Positions 27,909 to 37,274 of a stretch of DNA of 64,000 bases are shown piece by piece (within the stretch, counting starts at the first letter, position 1; each line of letters begins with the position of its first letter). This stretch comes from Gammaproteobacteria bacterium (GTDB taxonomy: Bacteria; Pseudomonadota; Gammaproteobacteria; Pseudomonadales; Cellvibrionaceae), in assembly GCA_004172865.1 (NCBI GenBank), contig SEBV01000005.1, positions 124,001 to 188,000 of the forward strand, written 5' to 3'. The notes beneath the pieces were generated by a model that worked only from the letters and a program-made list of their open reading frames with translations, was not told where the DNA came from and did no database searches. The translations under genes and the position numbers were made by a program.

Positions 27909-30701
27909 ATGAATAAATTTAAAATTAACCCGCTGGTTCTGGCGATGGCGATTGCAGTGCCCGCCACCATGCAAGTCCAAGGTGCTTTTGCGCAAGCAGC
28001 AGATGATACCATTGAAGAAATTCAGGTAACGGGTTTTAGAGCAAGCGTTGCCAAATCACTTGATGCGAAGCGTGAGTCAGCTGGTTCAGTAGACGCAATT
28101 ATGGCTTCAGACATCGCCGAATTTCCGGACAATAACCTTGCTGAATCTTTACAACGTATTCCTGGTGTCGCTATTTCTCGCTCTGGTGGTGAAGGTCGCA
28201 ATATTTCTGTGCGCGGCTTGGGCCCAAACTTCACTCGCGTAACTATTAATGGCATGGAAGGTATTTCGACTACTGGTGGTACAGACGCTACTGGTGGCAA
28301 TAACCGTGGTCGCGGATTTGACTTCAATACATTTACATCCGATTTATTCAGTTCTTTGGCAGTTCATAAAACTGGCGCCGCAGAATTCGATGAAGGCTCA
28401 TTGGGCGCGTTGGTTGAAATGAAAGCAGACCAACCATTTAATCATCGCGATGGTTTGGTTTTTACCGCAAATGCTCAAGTGGGTTATAACGATTTATCTA
28501 AAGACACAAATCCATCTGTTGGTTTTTTAGTAAGTGATATTTTTGCCGATGGAACTATTGGCGCATTGTTATCAGCCTCTCACTCTGAGCGCAGCATCCT
28601 CGATCAAGGCAACAGTACAGTACGTTGGAGCAATGCAATTGCCGAAAAATTTGGCAAAGTAAAAGGTGTTGCAACAACTGCTACATCAGACGTTGTGACC
28701 GCGTTCCATCCACGTATTCCACGTTACGACGTTTACAATACTGATTTAACTCGTGATGGTTTAAGTGGATCATTACAATGGAAACCAACCGACGACACCG
28801 AAGTTAGTCTTGATGCATTAATTTCAAAATATAAAGCTACTCGCACAGAAAAATTCATTGAAGGTTCAATGAATGGTACCAACACCAATGTGAATGTTGT
28901 TGATTATGCAATTGAAGGAAACTCTCTTGTTTATGCGCAATTGACAGGCGTGAAATTATTGTCAGAAAGCCGTCAAGATGAAATGACGACAGATTTTTCT
29001 CAATACACCTTGAGCGCAAAACATAACTTTAGTGATACATTCCGCATAAAAGGTATGGTTGGTACATCTAAATCAGATTTCCAAAACCCGATCCAAAATA
29101 CCATCATCATGCAAGCTGATAATCAGCAACTCACGTGGGATTATCGCAACGGTCATGAAAATGCTTCATTAGTTTTCGGTGACGCCGCTTATGTTCCTGC
29201 GAACTGGTCGGTGAGTAGTGTACGTCAGCGTCCTCAAGGCACAGTAAATACTTATGACACCGGATCTTTCGGATTGGAATTCGATCTTAATGATTCAATT
29301 ACATTGAAAGCTGGTGCGAGTGTTAAAAACTTTGAAATGGATACCTTCCAAACTGCGTTCTCCGGCGGTGAAGGTTTAGGTAGCAAAACCAGCACTACTG
29401 CAAACAATAATTGCTCAGGAAACAAAGGTGATCCTGCACCAACGTGTTTCGTTGCTGCTAATTTTGCCTCCACACAAATTATTAACTTTAAATCAGATTT
29501 TGGCTCATGGTTACTACCTGACCGTGCGTTAGTGATGAATTCTGCCGATCTCTGGAACAAGCCAATGGTTATCAACCGTGGTAGTACCTTCGACGTGCAG
29601 GAAGATACAACGGCTGAGTATTTACAAGCTGACTTCAAAACAGAATTGTTTGGTTTGCCATTCCGTGGCGATATTGGTGTACGCCATTTTACAACTGACC
29701 AAACCTCAACTGGCTGGGTAAACACTACTTCAGGATTCGTACAAAAGCCGTTTGATAATAGTTATTCCGACGTGTTGCCTGCAGTGAATTTAGTATTGTC
29801 GCCGATAGATGAACTGCAAATCCGCGCTAGCTACTCAGAGGGTATTGCTCGTCCAGGATTAGGTAGTTTGGTTGGCGATACCAACATCACCGTTTCAGGT
29901 AGTAGCCGTGCAGTAACAAGCGGTAATCCATTGTTGAAGCCTACTGCTTCAAAAAATTACGACATTGGTATTGAATGGTATTTTGCAGAAGAATCCGTCA
30001 TTAGTTTTGCGCTATTCAGAAAAGAACTTTCTACTCAAGTACAAACTGTTAGCGAAAGCAAAACCTTAACAGAGTATTTTACTTCTCGTGGATATACTGA
30101 AGCTGATGCATCAGCTGCAGCGTCAGTTGCTTGTGCTGCAAACTACGGATTAAATACAGCTACGCCTTGCCATGAGTCACAACAATGGTCGGTGAGTGCT
30201 CCAGTAAATGGTCCAGGCGGCCCACTGAACGGTTATGAAATTGGCTATCAACAACCGTTCACATTCTTGCCTGGTTTCGGTAAATATTTTGGTTTCACCG
30301 GATCATATACTCATGTAACGTCAGATATGGATTATGTGAATAGCGCTGGCGCAGTACTATCAACAGCATCACTGATTAACTTGTCACCAACGTCATCTAG
30401 TGCAACTATCTACTTTGAGAAAGATGCTTTCCATGCACGTGTTTCAGTAGCGCATCGCGCAGGTTATTTAACTAACGCAGTTACTGATGCAAATGGCAAC
30501 TATCAAAACGGTACCAATGCAACAACTAACGTTGACGCTCAAATCTCATATCAAATTAATGATCATTTCAAAGTTACACTTGATGCATTGAACTTGACCA
30601 ATGAGTCGGACGATCAATGGGTAGATGCAGCAGACCAACGTGATTCTTACTACCACGAAACCGGTACTCAATATAACCTTGGCGTAAATTATAAGTTTTA
30701 A
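27909..30701 (+). CDS. TonB-dependent receptor (pectin oligosaccharide uptake, inferred)
   Basis: A 930-residue outer-membrane receptor. It has a signal peptide ending near GAFAQA, then IEEIQVTGFRASVAKSLDAKR and the plug domain (LAESLQRIPGVAISR, GRNISVRGLGPNFTRVTING), a 22-strand barrel, and a C-terminal YNLGVNYKF ending in Phe for BAM recognition. This clade is the one linked to carbohydrate loci in Xanthomonas, Caulobacter and marine gammaproteobacteria. Its position between the GH28 and GH105 genes supports import of oligogalacturonides; this is inference. The ATG has a GGGGA site. Confidence 0.93.
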   Translation: MNKFKINPLVLAMAIAVPATMQVQGAFAQAADDTIEEIQVTGFRASVAKSLDAKRESAGSVDAIMASDIAEFPDNNLAESLQRIPGVAISRSGGEGRNISVRGLGPNFTRVTINGMEGISTTGGTDATGGNNRGRGFDFNTFTSDLFSSLAVHKTGAAEFDEGSLGALVEMKADQPFNHRDGLVFTANAQVGYNDLSKDTNPSVGFLVSDIFADGTIGALLSASHSERSILDQGNSTVRWSNAIAEKFGKVKGVATTATSDVVTAFHPRIPRYDVYNTDLTRDGLSGSLQWKPTDDTEVSLDALISKYKATRTEKFIEGSMNGTNTNVNVVDYAIEGNSLVYAQLTGVKLLSESRQDEMTTDFSQYTLSAKHNFSDTFRIKGMVGTSKSDFQNPIQNTIIMQADNQQLTWDYRNGHENASLVFGDAAYVPANWSVSSVRQRPQGTVNTYDTGSFGLEFDLNDSITLKAGASVKNFEMDTFQTAFSGGEGLGSKTSTTANNNCSGNKGDPAPTCFVAANFASTQIINFKSDFGSWLLPDRALVMNSADLWNKPMVINRGSTFDVQEDTTAEYLQADFKTELFGLPFRGDIGVRHFTTDQTSTGWVNTTSGFVQKPFDNSYSDVLPAVNLVLSPIDELQIRASYSEGIARPGLGSLVGDTNITVSGSSRAVTSGNPLLKPTASKNYDIGIEWYFAEESVISFALFRKELSTQVQTVSESKTLTEYFTSRGYTEADASAAASVACAANYGLNTATPCHESQQWSVSAPVNGPGGPLNGYEIGYQQPFTFLPGFGKYFGFTGSYTHVTSDMDYVNSAGAVLSTASLINLSPTSSSATIYFEKDAFHARVSVAHRAGYLTNAVTDANGNYQNGTNATTNVDAQISYQINDHFKVTLDALNLTNESDDQWVDAADQRDSYYHETGTQYNLGVNYKF

Positions 30702-30742
30702 TTTTCACCATATGTTTGTATGTAAAAGTTGTATGTACAAAA

Positions 30743-30766
30743 GGGATGCCGGTTTACCGGCATCCC
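30743..30766 (+). terminator. Strong hairpin after the TonB receptor gene
   Basis: Perfect 11-base stem GGGATGCCGGT / ACCGGCATCCC with a TT centre, 41 bases after the stop. The following TGTTTA is a poor T-run, so it may limit rather than abolish read-through into the next gene. Confidence 0.65.
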
Positions 30767-30892
30767 TGTTTACTTGTTAAAGCTACAGATTTTTTAAGAA
30801 ATTTTATTGTTTCCCGCATTTATTACAGAAAACACAAAAGTGTTTCGGGCCATTGCAGCCAACTTCAACTGAATGACAACAGGTAGAATCCT

Positions 30893-33442
30893 TTGAAACA
30901 TCCAAAGAAAGAAAAAAAATCATTTTATTTTTTTATGCTGGCACTGATGAGCACCGGGTTACTAGTTGCCTGCAACACAGAAAAGCCTGCACCAGTTAAA
31001 GCAACGCCTGCAAGCAACTACACAGTTGCCAATATCGAAATTATTAATCCTGTTAATTATGTTCGCGAGCAAGAGCCACTTTACTTTTCGTTTTACGATT
31101 TAGGTTTAGCGCTGGACGATGAAAAAACCAAACACCTCGTCACGCAGGAAGACGGTAAAATTCTACCGAGCCAAATTATTGATACCGATAACGACAGCAA
31201 ACCAGATACTTTATTAGTGTCGACTGATCTTGCCAGTGCGAAGACGCACAACTTAAAAATTATTAGCGATGCAGGCATTAAAGCGCCTGTTCTTAAAAAA
31301 CAAACACAAGCAGAAATTTCCATTAAAGAAGGTGGCCAATGGAACGGTAAAGTTTACGAAAACTTTACCAACTTCAAAAACGTACAAAATTTTACACCGC
31401 CGCCGCAATATACCGATCACTCAACTTTTATTCGCTATGAAGGCCCCGGCGTTGAATCCGATAAAGTTGCCTACCGCGTTTATTTAGATTGGCGTAACGG
31501 CTTTGATATTTTTGGCAAAAAAACTAATGACATGGTTTTGCAAAATATCGGTCAAAAAAATTACGGCGATTATCACCAGGATGCACCCTGGGGTCAGGAC
31601 ATTTTAGAAGTTGGCAAAACACTCGGTGCCGGTGGTTATGGTTTTTGGAATGGTAAATCCGTTGACTTGGTATCCGATGTAAAAACCTGGAACGCGACTA
31701 TCGTAGAAAATGGTGCGCTCTATTCTGACTTCAACATCAAATACAATGAATGGAAAATTAATGGTCACAGCTTTGATGTGTCATCCGATTTGTCGATGAA
31801 TGCGGGTAGCCGTTTGGTTCACACGCGTCTCAAAATTACCGGTCACAATCAAGCGTCTTCAAAAATTGATCCGCGTGCACAGTTAACGAAAGATTTACCC
31901 AATATTTCTATCGGCGTTGTTAAACATCCCAACACTAAACTGCTTTTAGGAAATGACGAAATCAGTGGCAGCGCGTGGACTTACGCCGCAAGCTGGGGCA
32001 AACAAAGCTTAAGTGGCCCTGATAGTTATTTGGGTATGGCAGTAATTTTCCGCAAAGGCGATCGCCAAAAACAAACTGAAGATGCTGGCTCTTATGTTTC
32101 CATTATGGATACCGGTGGCGGTGATCTGGACTATTATTTTGTAGCCGTGTGGGATCAGGAAAAAAATGCGATTAAAACCGAAGCAGAATTTAAAGCTTAT
32201 CTAGATCGCGAAATAGAAAAGCTTACTAAAGCCCCGCGTGTAAAAATTGAATCTTCGTTAAGCGCCGCAGCAAAAGCAAAACCTGTTGATGCCGAATCTG
32301 CATTAGCCTGGAGTAAAGGTTTAGCGGATTCCGAATTAGCGCGCAAAACACTGAACTATCATTCAAATGGTTGGGATGAATATCGCAAACGTGCCACCAA
32401 CTTTGAATACGATGTCGTGGGAATGCAAATTAATGCGTTACAAGAACTCAATAAAATTGCGCCCGACTCACGCTATACCGATGCGCTCTTTAGCGTGCCA
32501 GGTAGCTATATTACACCGGAAGGAAAAATTAACGGATACAATCCCGATTTGTTCAGCATAGATCGCACTAAACCGGGTGAGATGATTATTCTGTTAGAGC
32601 AACGCACTAAAGAGAAAAAATATCGCATAGCTGCTGATTTTTTGCGTGCAAATTTAAAACGCCATCCACGCACATCTGAAGGTGCTTTTTGGCATCGCAT
32701 TACTTACCCAAACCAATTGTGGTTAGACGGTGTCTATATGGGCATTCCGTTCCTAACGCAATATGCAGCCGCTTACGAAACCGGCGCAACGCAGCACAAA
32801 AGTTTTGAAGAAGCCGTGCATGAATTTGTTATCGCGCGCGATCATTTACGCGAACCCAAAACCGGGCTTTATTTCCACGCGTGGGATGAATCGAAAAAAG
32901 CGGAGTGGGCTGATAAAACCAATGGTCGCGCTCCGCAATATTGGTCTCGCGGAATGGGTTGGTACGCCATGGCGCTGGTGGATGTTTTAGATTATTTGCC
33001 AGCAAGCGAAACAAAATTGCGTAAAACCTTAATTGATATTGCCAACGAAATTGCACCGGATGTTTTACGTTATCAAGATGCAGCCACCGGAACCTGGTGG
33101 CAAATTACAGATCGCCCCGGTGATATTGGCAATTATCGTGAATCAACAGCGAGCGCTATGTTTACTTACTTTTTAGCGAAGGCGGTTAACAAAGGTTATC
33201 TACCAGATTCTTACCGCGCCGCAACACTTAAAAGTTATCAGGGATTAATCAATGAATTTGCAAGCGTTCATGCGGACGGAAGAATTAGCATGAATGGTCA
33301 ATGTCTGGTTGCGGGCTTAGGTTTTGGCCGCGACGGTAGTTATGATTACTACATGACCGAACCTATTACCTCCAATGATGCCAAAGGCAACACGCCTTTT
33401 ATTCTGGCCGGGCTGGAAGTTTACAAATTATTAAAAAAATAA
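30893..33442 (+). CDS. Two-domain lipoprotein: DUF4861 fused to GH105 unsaturated uronyl hydrolase
   Basis: An 849-residue exported protein. The lysine-rich start (KHPKKEKKSF) and lipobox LLVAC at about residue 27 indicate a lipoprotein; the TTG start has AGG about 10 bases ahead. Residues about 40-430 match the DUF4861 pattern (INPVNYVREQEPLYFSF, PSQIIDTDNDSKPDTLL). Residues about 455-849 are a GH105 (alpha/alpha)6 barrel: LDGVYMGIPFLTQYA with probable catalytic Asp612, GMGWYAMALVDVLDYLP and ESTASAMFTYF. GH105 enzymes release the unsaturated uronate from oligomers, producing the substrate for KduI. The DUF4861 part has no established function. Confidence 0.88.
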   Translation: MKHPKKEKKSFYFFMLALMSTGLLVACNTEKPAPVKATPASNYTVANIEIINPVNYVREQEPLYFSFYDLGLALDDEKTKHLVTQEDGKILPSQIIDTDNDSKPDTLLVSTDLASAKTHNLKIISDAGIKAPVLKKQTQAEISIKEGGQWNGKVYENFTNFKNVQNFTPPPQYTDHSTFIRYEGPGVESDKVAYRVYLDWRNGFDIFGKKTNDMVLQNIGQKNYGDYHQDAPWGQDILEVGKTLGAGGYGFWNGKSVDLVSDVKTWNATIVENGALYSDFNIKYNEWKINGHSFDVSSDLSMNAGSRLVHTRLKITGHNQASSKIDPRAQLTKDLPNISIGVVKHPNTKLLLGNDEISGSAWTYAASWGKQSLSGPDSYLGMAVIFRKGDRQKQTEDAGSYVSIMDTGGGDLDYYFVAVWDQEKNAIKTEAEFKAYLDREIEKLTKAPRVKIESSLSAAAKAKPVDAESALAWSKGLADSELARKTLNYHSNGWDEYRKRATNFEYDVVGMQINALQELNKIAPDSRYTDALFSVPGSYITPEGKINGYNPDLFSIDRTKPGEMIILLEQRTKEKKYRIAADFLRANLKRHPRTSEGAFWHRITYPNQLWLDGVYMGIPFLTQYAAAYETGATQHKSFEEAVHEFVIARDHLREPKTGLYFHAWDESKKAEWADKTNGRAPQYWSRGMGWYAMALVDVLDYLPASETKLRKTLIDIANEIAPDVLRYQDAATGTWWQITDRPGDIGNYRESTASAMFTYFLAKAVNKGYLPDSYRAATLKSYQGLINEFASVHADGRISMNGQCLVAGLGFGRDGSYDYYMTEPITSNDAKGNTPFILAGLEVYKLLKK

Positions 33443-33494
33443 TTGTTCGTTAGTTAATAACCCACAATTACATTTATCAAAAAGGTTTACTGAA

Positions 33495-34334
33495 ATGAGA
33501 AAAATTGAAGAACGTTTTGCCGTCCATGTCGACGACTTTAAACATTACGATACGCAAAAATTACGCAAACATTTTTTAATTGAAAATGTATTTGCACCGG
33601 ATGAAGTATTATTTACCTACACTCATTATGAACGCCTTATGGTTGGCGGCGTCATGCCGGTGAATACCGCAGTTAAATTGGAATCTATTGATCAATTAAA
33701 ATCGGATTACTTTTTACATCGCCGTGAACTTGGCGCTATTAATATTGGTGGTAATGGCAAGGTTCTGGTTGACGGCGAGGAATACGCTATCAACACCAAA
33801 GAAGCGATTTATATTGGGCGCGGCGTAAAAGAAGTTTCTTTTAGCAGTGACGACAGCACAAATCCTGCAAAATTTTATTTGAATTCAACACCAGCTCACT
33901 GCGCTTATCCCACTAAAAAAGTGAACAAGGAAAATAGCAAAGTCTTGCACATGGGCGCAGGCGATACCTGCAACGAGCGCGACATTTATCAACTGATGAT
34001 TAGTACTGTTCTCGATACCTGCCAATTGCAAATGGGAATGACTGAATTAAATCCCGGCAGCATTTGGAACACTATGCCGATGCATACGCACAGTCGCCGT
34101 ATGGAGGCATATTTTTATTTTAATATTCCAGACACTCATGCTGTGTGCCACTTTATGGGCCCCGCTGAAGAGACACGTCATATTTGGGTTGGCAATGAAC
34201 AAGCTGTTGTATCACCACCATGGTCAATGCATTCCGGTGTAGGCACTGCGAACTACACATTTATTTGGGGTATGGCTGGTGAGAACCTTGATTACACCGA
34301 TATGGATTTTCACAAGCCAAGTGAGATTAGATAA
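33495..34334 (+). CDS. kduI: 5-keto-4-deoxyuronate isomerase
   Basis: A 279-residue cupin-fold zinc enzyme converting 5-keto-4-deoxyuronate to 2,5-diketo-3-deoxygluconate. The zinc-binding segment MPMHTHSRRMEAYFYF and the C-terminal WGMAGENLDYTDMD are typical, and the length matches the E. coli protein. It follows the GH105 fusion by 52 bases and precedes kduD by 2 bases, so the three probably share a transcript that carries unsaturated galacturonate to KDG. Confidence 0.96.
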   Translation: MRKIEERFAVHVDDFKHYDTQKLRKHFLIENVFAPDEVLFTYTHYERLMVGGVMPVNTAVKLESIDQLKSDYFLHRRELGAINIGGNGKVLVDGEEYAINTKEAIYIGRGVKEVSFSSDDSTNPAKFYLNSTPAHCAYPTKKVNKENSKVLHMGAGDTCNERDIYQLMISTVLDTCQLQMGMTELNPGSIWNTMPMHTHSRRMEAYFYFNIPDTHAVCHFMGPAEETRHIWVGNEQAVVSPPWSMHSGVGTANYTFIWGMAGENLDYTDMDFHKPSEIR

Positions 34335-34336
34335 CC

Positions 34337-35131
34337 ATGACTCATCCACTATTTGATTTAACCGGAAAAGTTGCGGTGGTAACAGGCGCAACTCACGGCC
34401 TGGGTATGGCAATGGCATCTGGTCTTGCGAGTGCGGGTGCAACATTAATTATTAATGGCAATTCATCGCAAGAAAAAATTGATAACGCTGTTAACACTTA
34501 TCGCGAACGCGGCTTTAAAGCGTTTGGTTACAAATTTAATGTGACTGATGAAGAGCAAGTTATTGCTGCTGTCGATCAAATTGAAAAAGATCACGGCGCA
34601 ATTGATATTTTAATTAACAACGCCGGCATCATTAAGCGCACTCCATTACTGGAAATGTCGCTGGCTGACTTTGAAGAAGTTATTAAAATTGATTTAACTG
34701 GTGTGTTCACAATGACCCGCCCGGTTGCGCGCAAAATGGTTGAGCGTCGCCGCGGAAAAATTATCAATATTTGTTCGATGATGAGTGAGCTGGGCCGTAA
34801 TTCTGTTGGTGCATACGCTGCTGCAAAAGGTGGCTTAAAAATGCTAACAAAAAATATGGCAACTGAATGGGCAAAATATAATGTGCAAGTGAATGGCATT
34901 GGCCCCGGTTATTTTGCCACGGCGCAAACCGAGCCAATTCGTGTTGATGGTAATCCTTTTAATGATTTTATTATCAGCCGCACGCCCGCAGGCAAATGGG
35001 GTGATCCAGATGATTTGCAAGGTGCGACAATTTTTCTTTCATCCAAGGCCAGCGATTTTGTAACCGGGCAAATTGTTTATGTGGATGGCGGAATTCTCGC
35101 AACCATTGGCAAACCCAGTAACGAACTCTAA
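34337..35131 (+). CDS. kduD: 2-deoxy-D-gluconate 3-dehydrogenase (KduD)
   Basis: A 264-residue short-chain dehydrogenase reducing 2,5-diketo-3-deoxygluconate to 2-keto-3-deoxygluconate with NAD(P)H. Visible motifs: the cofactor loop TGATHGLGMAMA, NNAGI, the catalytic Tyr-Lys in YAAAKGG, and the C-terminal GQIVYVDGG. Its ATG is 2 bases beyond the kduI stop. Its product feeds KdgK encoded at 22.5 kb. Confidence 0.94.
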   Translation: MTHPLFDLTGKVAVVTGATHGLGMAMASGLASAGATLIINGNSSQEKIDNAVNTYRERGFKAFGYKFNVTDEEQVIAAVDQIEKDHGAIDILINNAGIIKRTPLLEMSLADFEEVIKIDLTGVFTMTRPVARKMVERRRGKIINICSMMSELGRNSVGAYAAAKGGLKMLTKNMATEWAKYNVQVNGIGPGYFATAQTEPIRVDGNPFNDFIISRTPAGKWGDPDDLQGATIFLSSKASDFVTGQIVYVDGGILATIGKPSNEL

Positions 35132-35245
35132 GAATTTTATTACACCGCATAATCCGCACAAGAGTTTCGCTAACCAAAGTTACTGGCGCTAGCGTGATTC
35201 TTGTGCTGGAATTAGGTCACTCTACATTGAATTACGAGTGTACCT

Positions 35246-35680
35246 ATGACGCAGCCTGAAGAACCCAAAGATATTCCCTCTCAAGAAACACAATTTCAAA
35301 CTACCAAACCTCACGGCACTTTGACCTTACAAACGCTCTCCATGCCTGCAGACACAAATCCGCAAGGCGATATTTTCGGTGGCTGGTTGTTATCACAAAT
35401 GGATATTGCTGGTGCAATTATGGCACTCGAAATTGCGCAGGGCCGTGTGACAACTGTGGCTGTGAGCGGTATGAAATTTTTAAACCCAGTTCCCGTTGGT
35501 TCATTAGTCAGCTGCTATTCCGTGCTGCGTGCCATCGGGCATACATCCATCCGCATTGGTATTGAAGTGTGGATTAAAGACTTTAAAACTCATCAAGTCC
35601 TTAAAGTTACTGAAGGCGAATTTGTTTATGTCGCCATTGATGCGAACGGCAATAAGCGGCCTGTCAATGCGCTCATCTAA
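35246..35680 (+). CDS. Acyl-CoA thioesterase, YciA-like hotdog fold
   Basis: A 144-residue cytoplasmic thioesterase. The segment PADTNPQGDIFGGWLLSQMDIAGAI holds the catalytic Asp region of the YciA/BACH hotdog family, followed by VAVSGMKFLNPVPVGSLV and TEGEFVYVAID. It hydrolyses short- to medium-chain acyl-CoA. It lies 114 bases after kduD across a long inverted repeat (GCACAAGAGT at 35156 pairing with ATTCTTGTGC at 35197), so it is likely outside the pectin operon. Confidence 0.87.
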   Translation: MTQPEEPKDIPSQETQFQTTKPHGTLTLQTLSMPADTNPQGDIFGGWLLSQMDIAGAIMALEIAQGRVTTVAVSGMKFLNPVPVGSLVSCYSVLRAIGHTSIRIGIEVWIKDFKTHQVLKVTEGEFVYVAIDANGNKRPVNALI

Positions 35681-35983
35681 ACTTTATTGTGAAAACGAGT
35701 CGGTCTGATCGACAAAAATAACAACAGGGATTTAGATAGGTTCGCACCAAAAATTCGATCTGTTATTAAAAGCAAAATCACTCATCCAATATCTAACCAG
35801 ACTAACTCCTTGTAATCAAACAAGTTTCTTAAATTTATTTTTAAAATATCAAACTTTTAAAATTCTTCTAAATACCCTTCCGTAAATACGCTGGCTGCAA
35901 ATAAAAATAAATACTGTTAAGGTCAGCCACATCATTTTGATCGTTATATTTTTTGACGCATAAACATATTTTTGGAGGAACAC
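35681..35983. other. AT-rich spacer before the cytochrome b561 gene
   Basis: About 300 bases, very AT-rich between 35816 and 35970. No terminator, operator motif or coding potential was recognised, apart from the GGAGG ribosome site at its right end. Confidence 0.4.
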
Positions 35984-36541
35984 ATGCTGAAAGACTCTCG
36001 CGCTGGCTACGGCTTGATGACGATAATTTTTCATTGGGTGTGCGCTCCCTTAATTATTTTTTTATTTGGTTTAGGCGTTTATATGCGTGGACTGGATTAC
36101 TACTCGCCCTGGTATCACCGCGGTCCAGAAATTCATATCGCGATTGGATTATTGGTTTTTGTATTGATGTTATTACGATTAGTGTGGCGCTCGCGCAGTG
36201 CCTCGCCAGATGATATCCCTACGATTAGTAAAAGCAATCTTCTCGCTGCCACTGCCGTAAAAATGGCACTTTATGCGTTTGTATTTGTCATTTGTATTAG
36301 CGGATATTTTATAACGACTGCTGAAGGCAGTGCCGCAAGCTTTTTTGGCATCATAAATATTCCGGCAACACTTCAACTCTCAGCAGACAATATTGATCGC
36401 GCCGGATTTATTCACAAATACCTTGCGTGGAGTTTAATAGGTTTAGTCGTACTTCATGCGGCTGCAGCAATTTTTCATCATTTTATAAAACGCGATAAAA
36501 CTTTAGTCAGAATGTTAAAGCCCGTACAGAAAACAGATTGA
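35984..36541 (+). CDS. Cytochrome b561-type di-heme membrane protein
   Basis: A 185-residue protein with four membrane helices. Heme-ligand histidines appear in TIIFHWV, EIHIAIG, FIHKYLAW and VVLHAAAA, as in bacterial cytochrome b561 (CybB), which oxidises quinol and passes electrons to oxygen or superoxide. A GGAGG site 6 bases ahead supports the ATG at 35984 rather than the TTG at 35972. It is followed after 68 bases by a YceI gene, an association also seen in E. coli (yceJ-yceI). Confidence 0.92.
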   Translation: MLKDSRAGYGLMTIIFHWVCAPLIIFLFGLGVYMRGLDYYSPWYHRGPEIHIAIGLLVFVLMLLRLVWRSRSASPDDIPTISKSNLLAATAVKMALYAFVFVICISGYFITTAEGSAASFFGIINIPATLQLSADNIDRAGFIHKYLAWSLIGLVVLHAAAAIFHHFIKRDKTLVRMLKPVQKTD

Positions 36542-36609
36542 AGTTAACTCAAAGTTTCATTAAGTACTCAATTTTTAAACACGATATTTTAAACCACTAG
36601 GAGATAACT

Positions 36610-37194
36610 ATGTTTGCAAAAAAACAACTCGCCGCTCTCGCACTATCCAGCGCAAGTTTATTCGCACTGCCAGCTTTAGCTGATAACTACACTATAGATA
36701 CGAAAGACGCGCATGCTTCGATTAATTTTTCAATTAAGCATTTAGGTTATAGTGTATTAACCGGCCGCTTCGACAGTTTTTCTGGCGATTTTTCTTACGA
36801 TCCTGCCAAACCGGAAGCAAGCACTGTTAATGTGACTATTGATACTAATAGTGTTAACTCGAACCATGCGGAGCGCGATAAGCATTTACGTAGTGAAGAT
36901 TTTTTGAATGTTAAAAAATTCCCCAGCGCCACTTTTGTCAGCAAAAAAATTGTGCTTGGCAGTGACAAAAAGGAGTTTGATATTGTCGGTGACTTAACAC
37001 TAAACGGTGTAACTAAAAGCGTTACCATTGACGTAGAAAAAATTGGTGAAGGTAAAGACCCATGGGGTGGCTACCGCGCGGGATTTAAAGGTGAAACAGA
37101 AATTAAATTGAAAGACTTCAATGTTAAAATGGACTTAGGTCCAGCATCTCAGGTTGTTAAATTACAATTAAACGTTGAAGGTATTAAAAAGTAA
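36610..37194 (+). CDS. YceI-like periplasmic lipid-binding protein
   Basis: A 194-residue exported protein: a 24-residue signal peptide ending ALPALA, then a lipocalin-like YceI domain with [27 protein letters not shown]-type opening (read from residue 26), [22 protein letters not shown] in the middle and a C-terminal [13 protein letters not shown]. Homologues bind polyprenoid or quinone-like lipids in the periplasm and are induced by alkaline or osmotic stress. It probably co-transcribes with the cytochrome b561 gene. Confidence 0.92.
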   Translation: MFAKKQLAALALSSASLFALPALADNYTIDTKDAHASINFSIKHLGYSVLTGRFDSFSGDFSYDPAKPEASTVNVTIDTNSVNSNHAERDKHLRSEDFLNVKKFPSATFVSKKIVLGSDKKEFDIVGDLTLNGVTKSVTIDVEKIGEGKDPWGGYRAGFKGETEIKLKDFNVKMDLGPASQVVKLQLNVEGIKK

Positions 37195-37210
37195 TTTTCC
37201 ACTGTATAAA

Positions 37211-37245
37211 AAATCCCGGTCACTTTTTATAAATGATCGGGATTT
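37211..37245 (+). terminator. Bidirectional terminator between yceI and galM
   Basis: AAATCCCGGTCA / TGATCGGGATTT with one mismatch and an 11-base loop. The A/T-rich ends provide a U-tract on either strand, serving the convergent yceI-like and aldose epimerase genes. Confidence 0.8.
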
Positions 37246-37274
37246 TTCATTTCACATTACATAAATAATATTGA

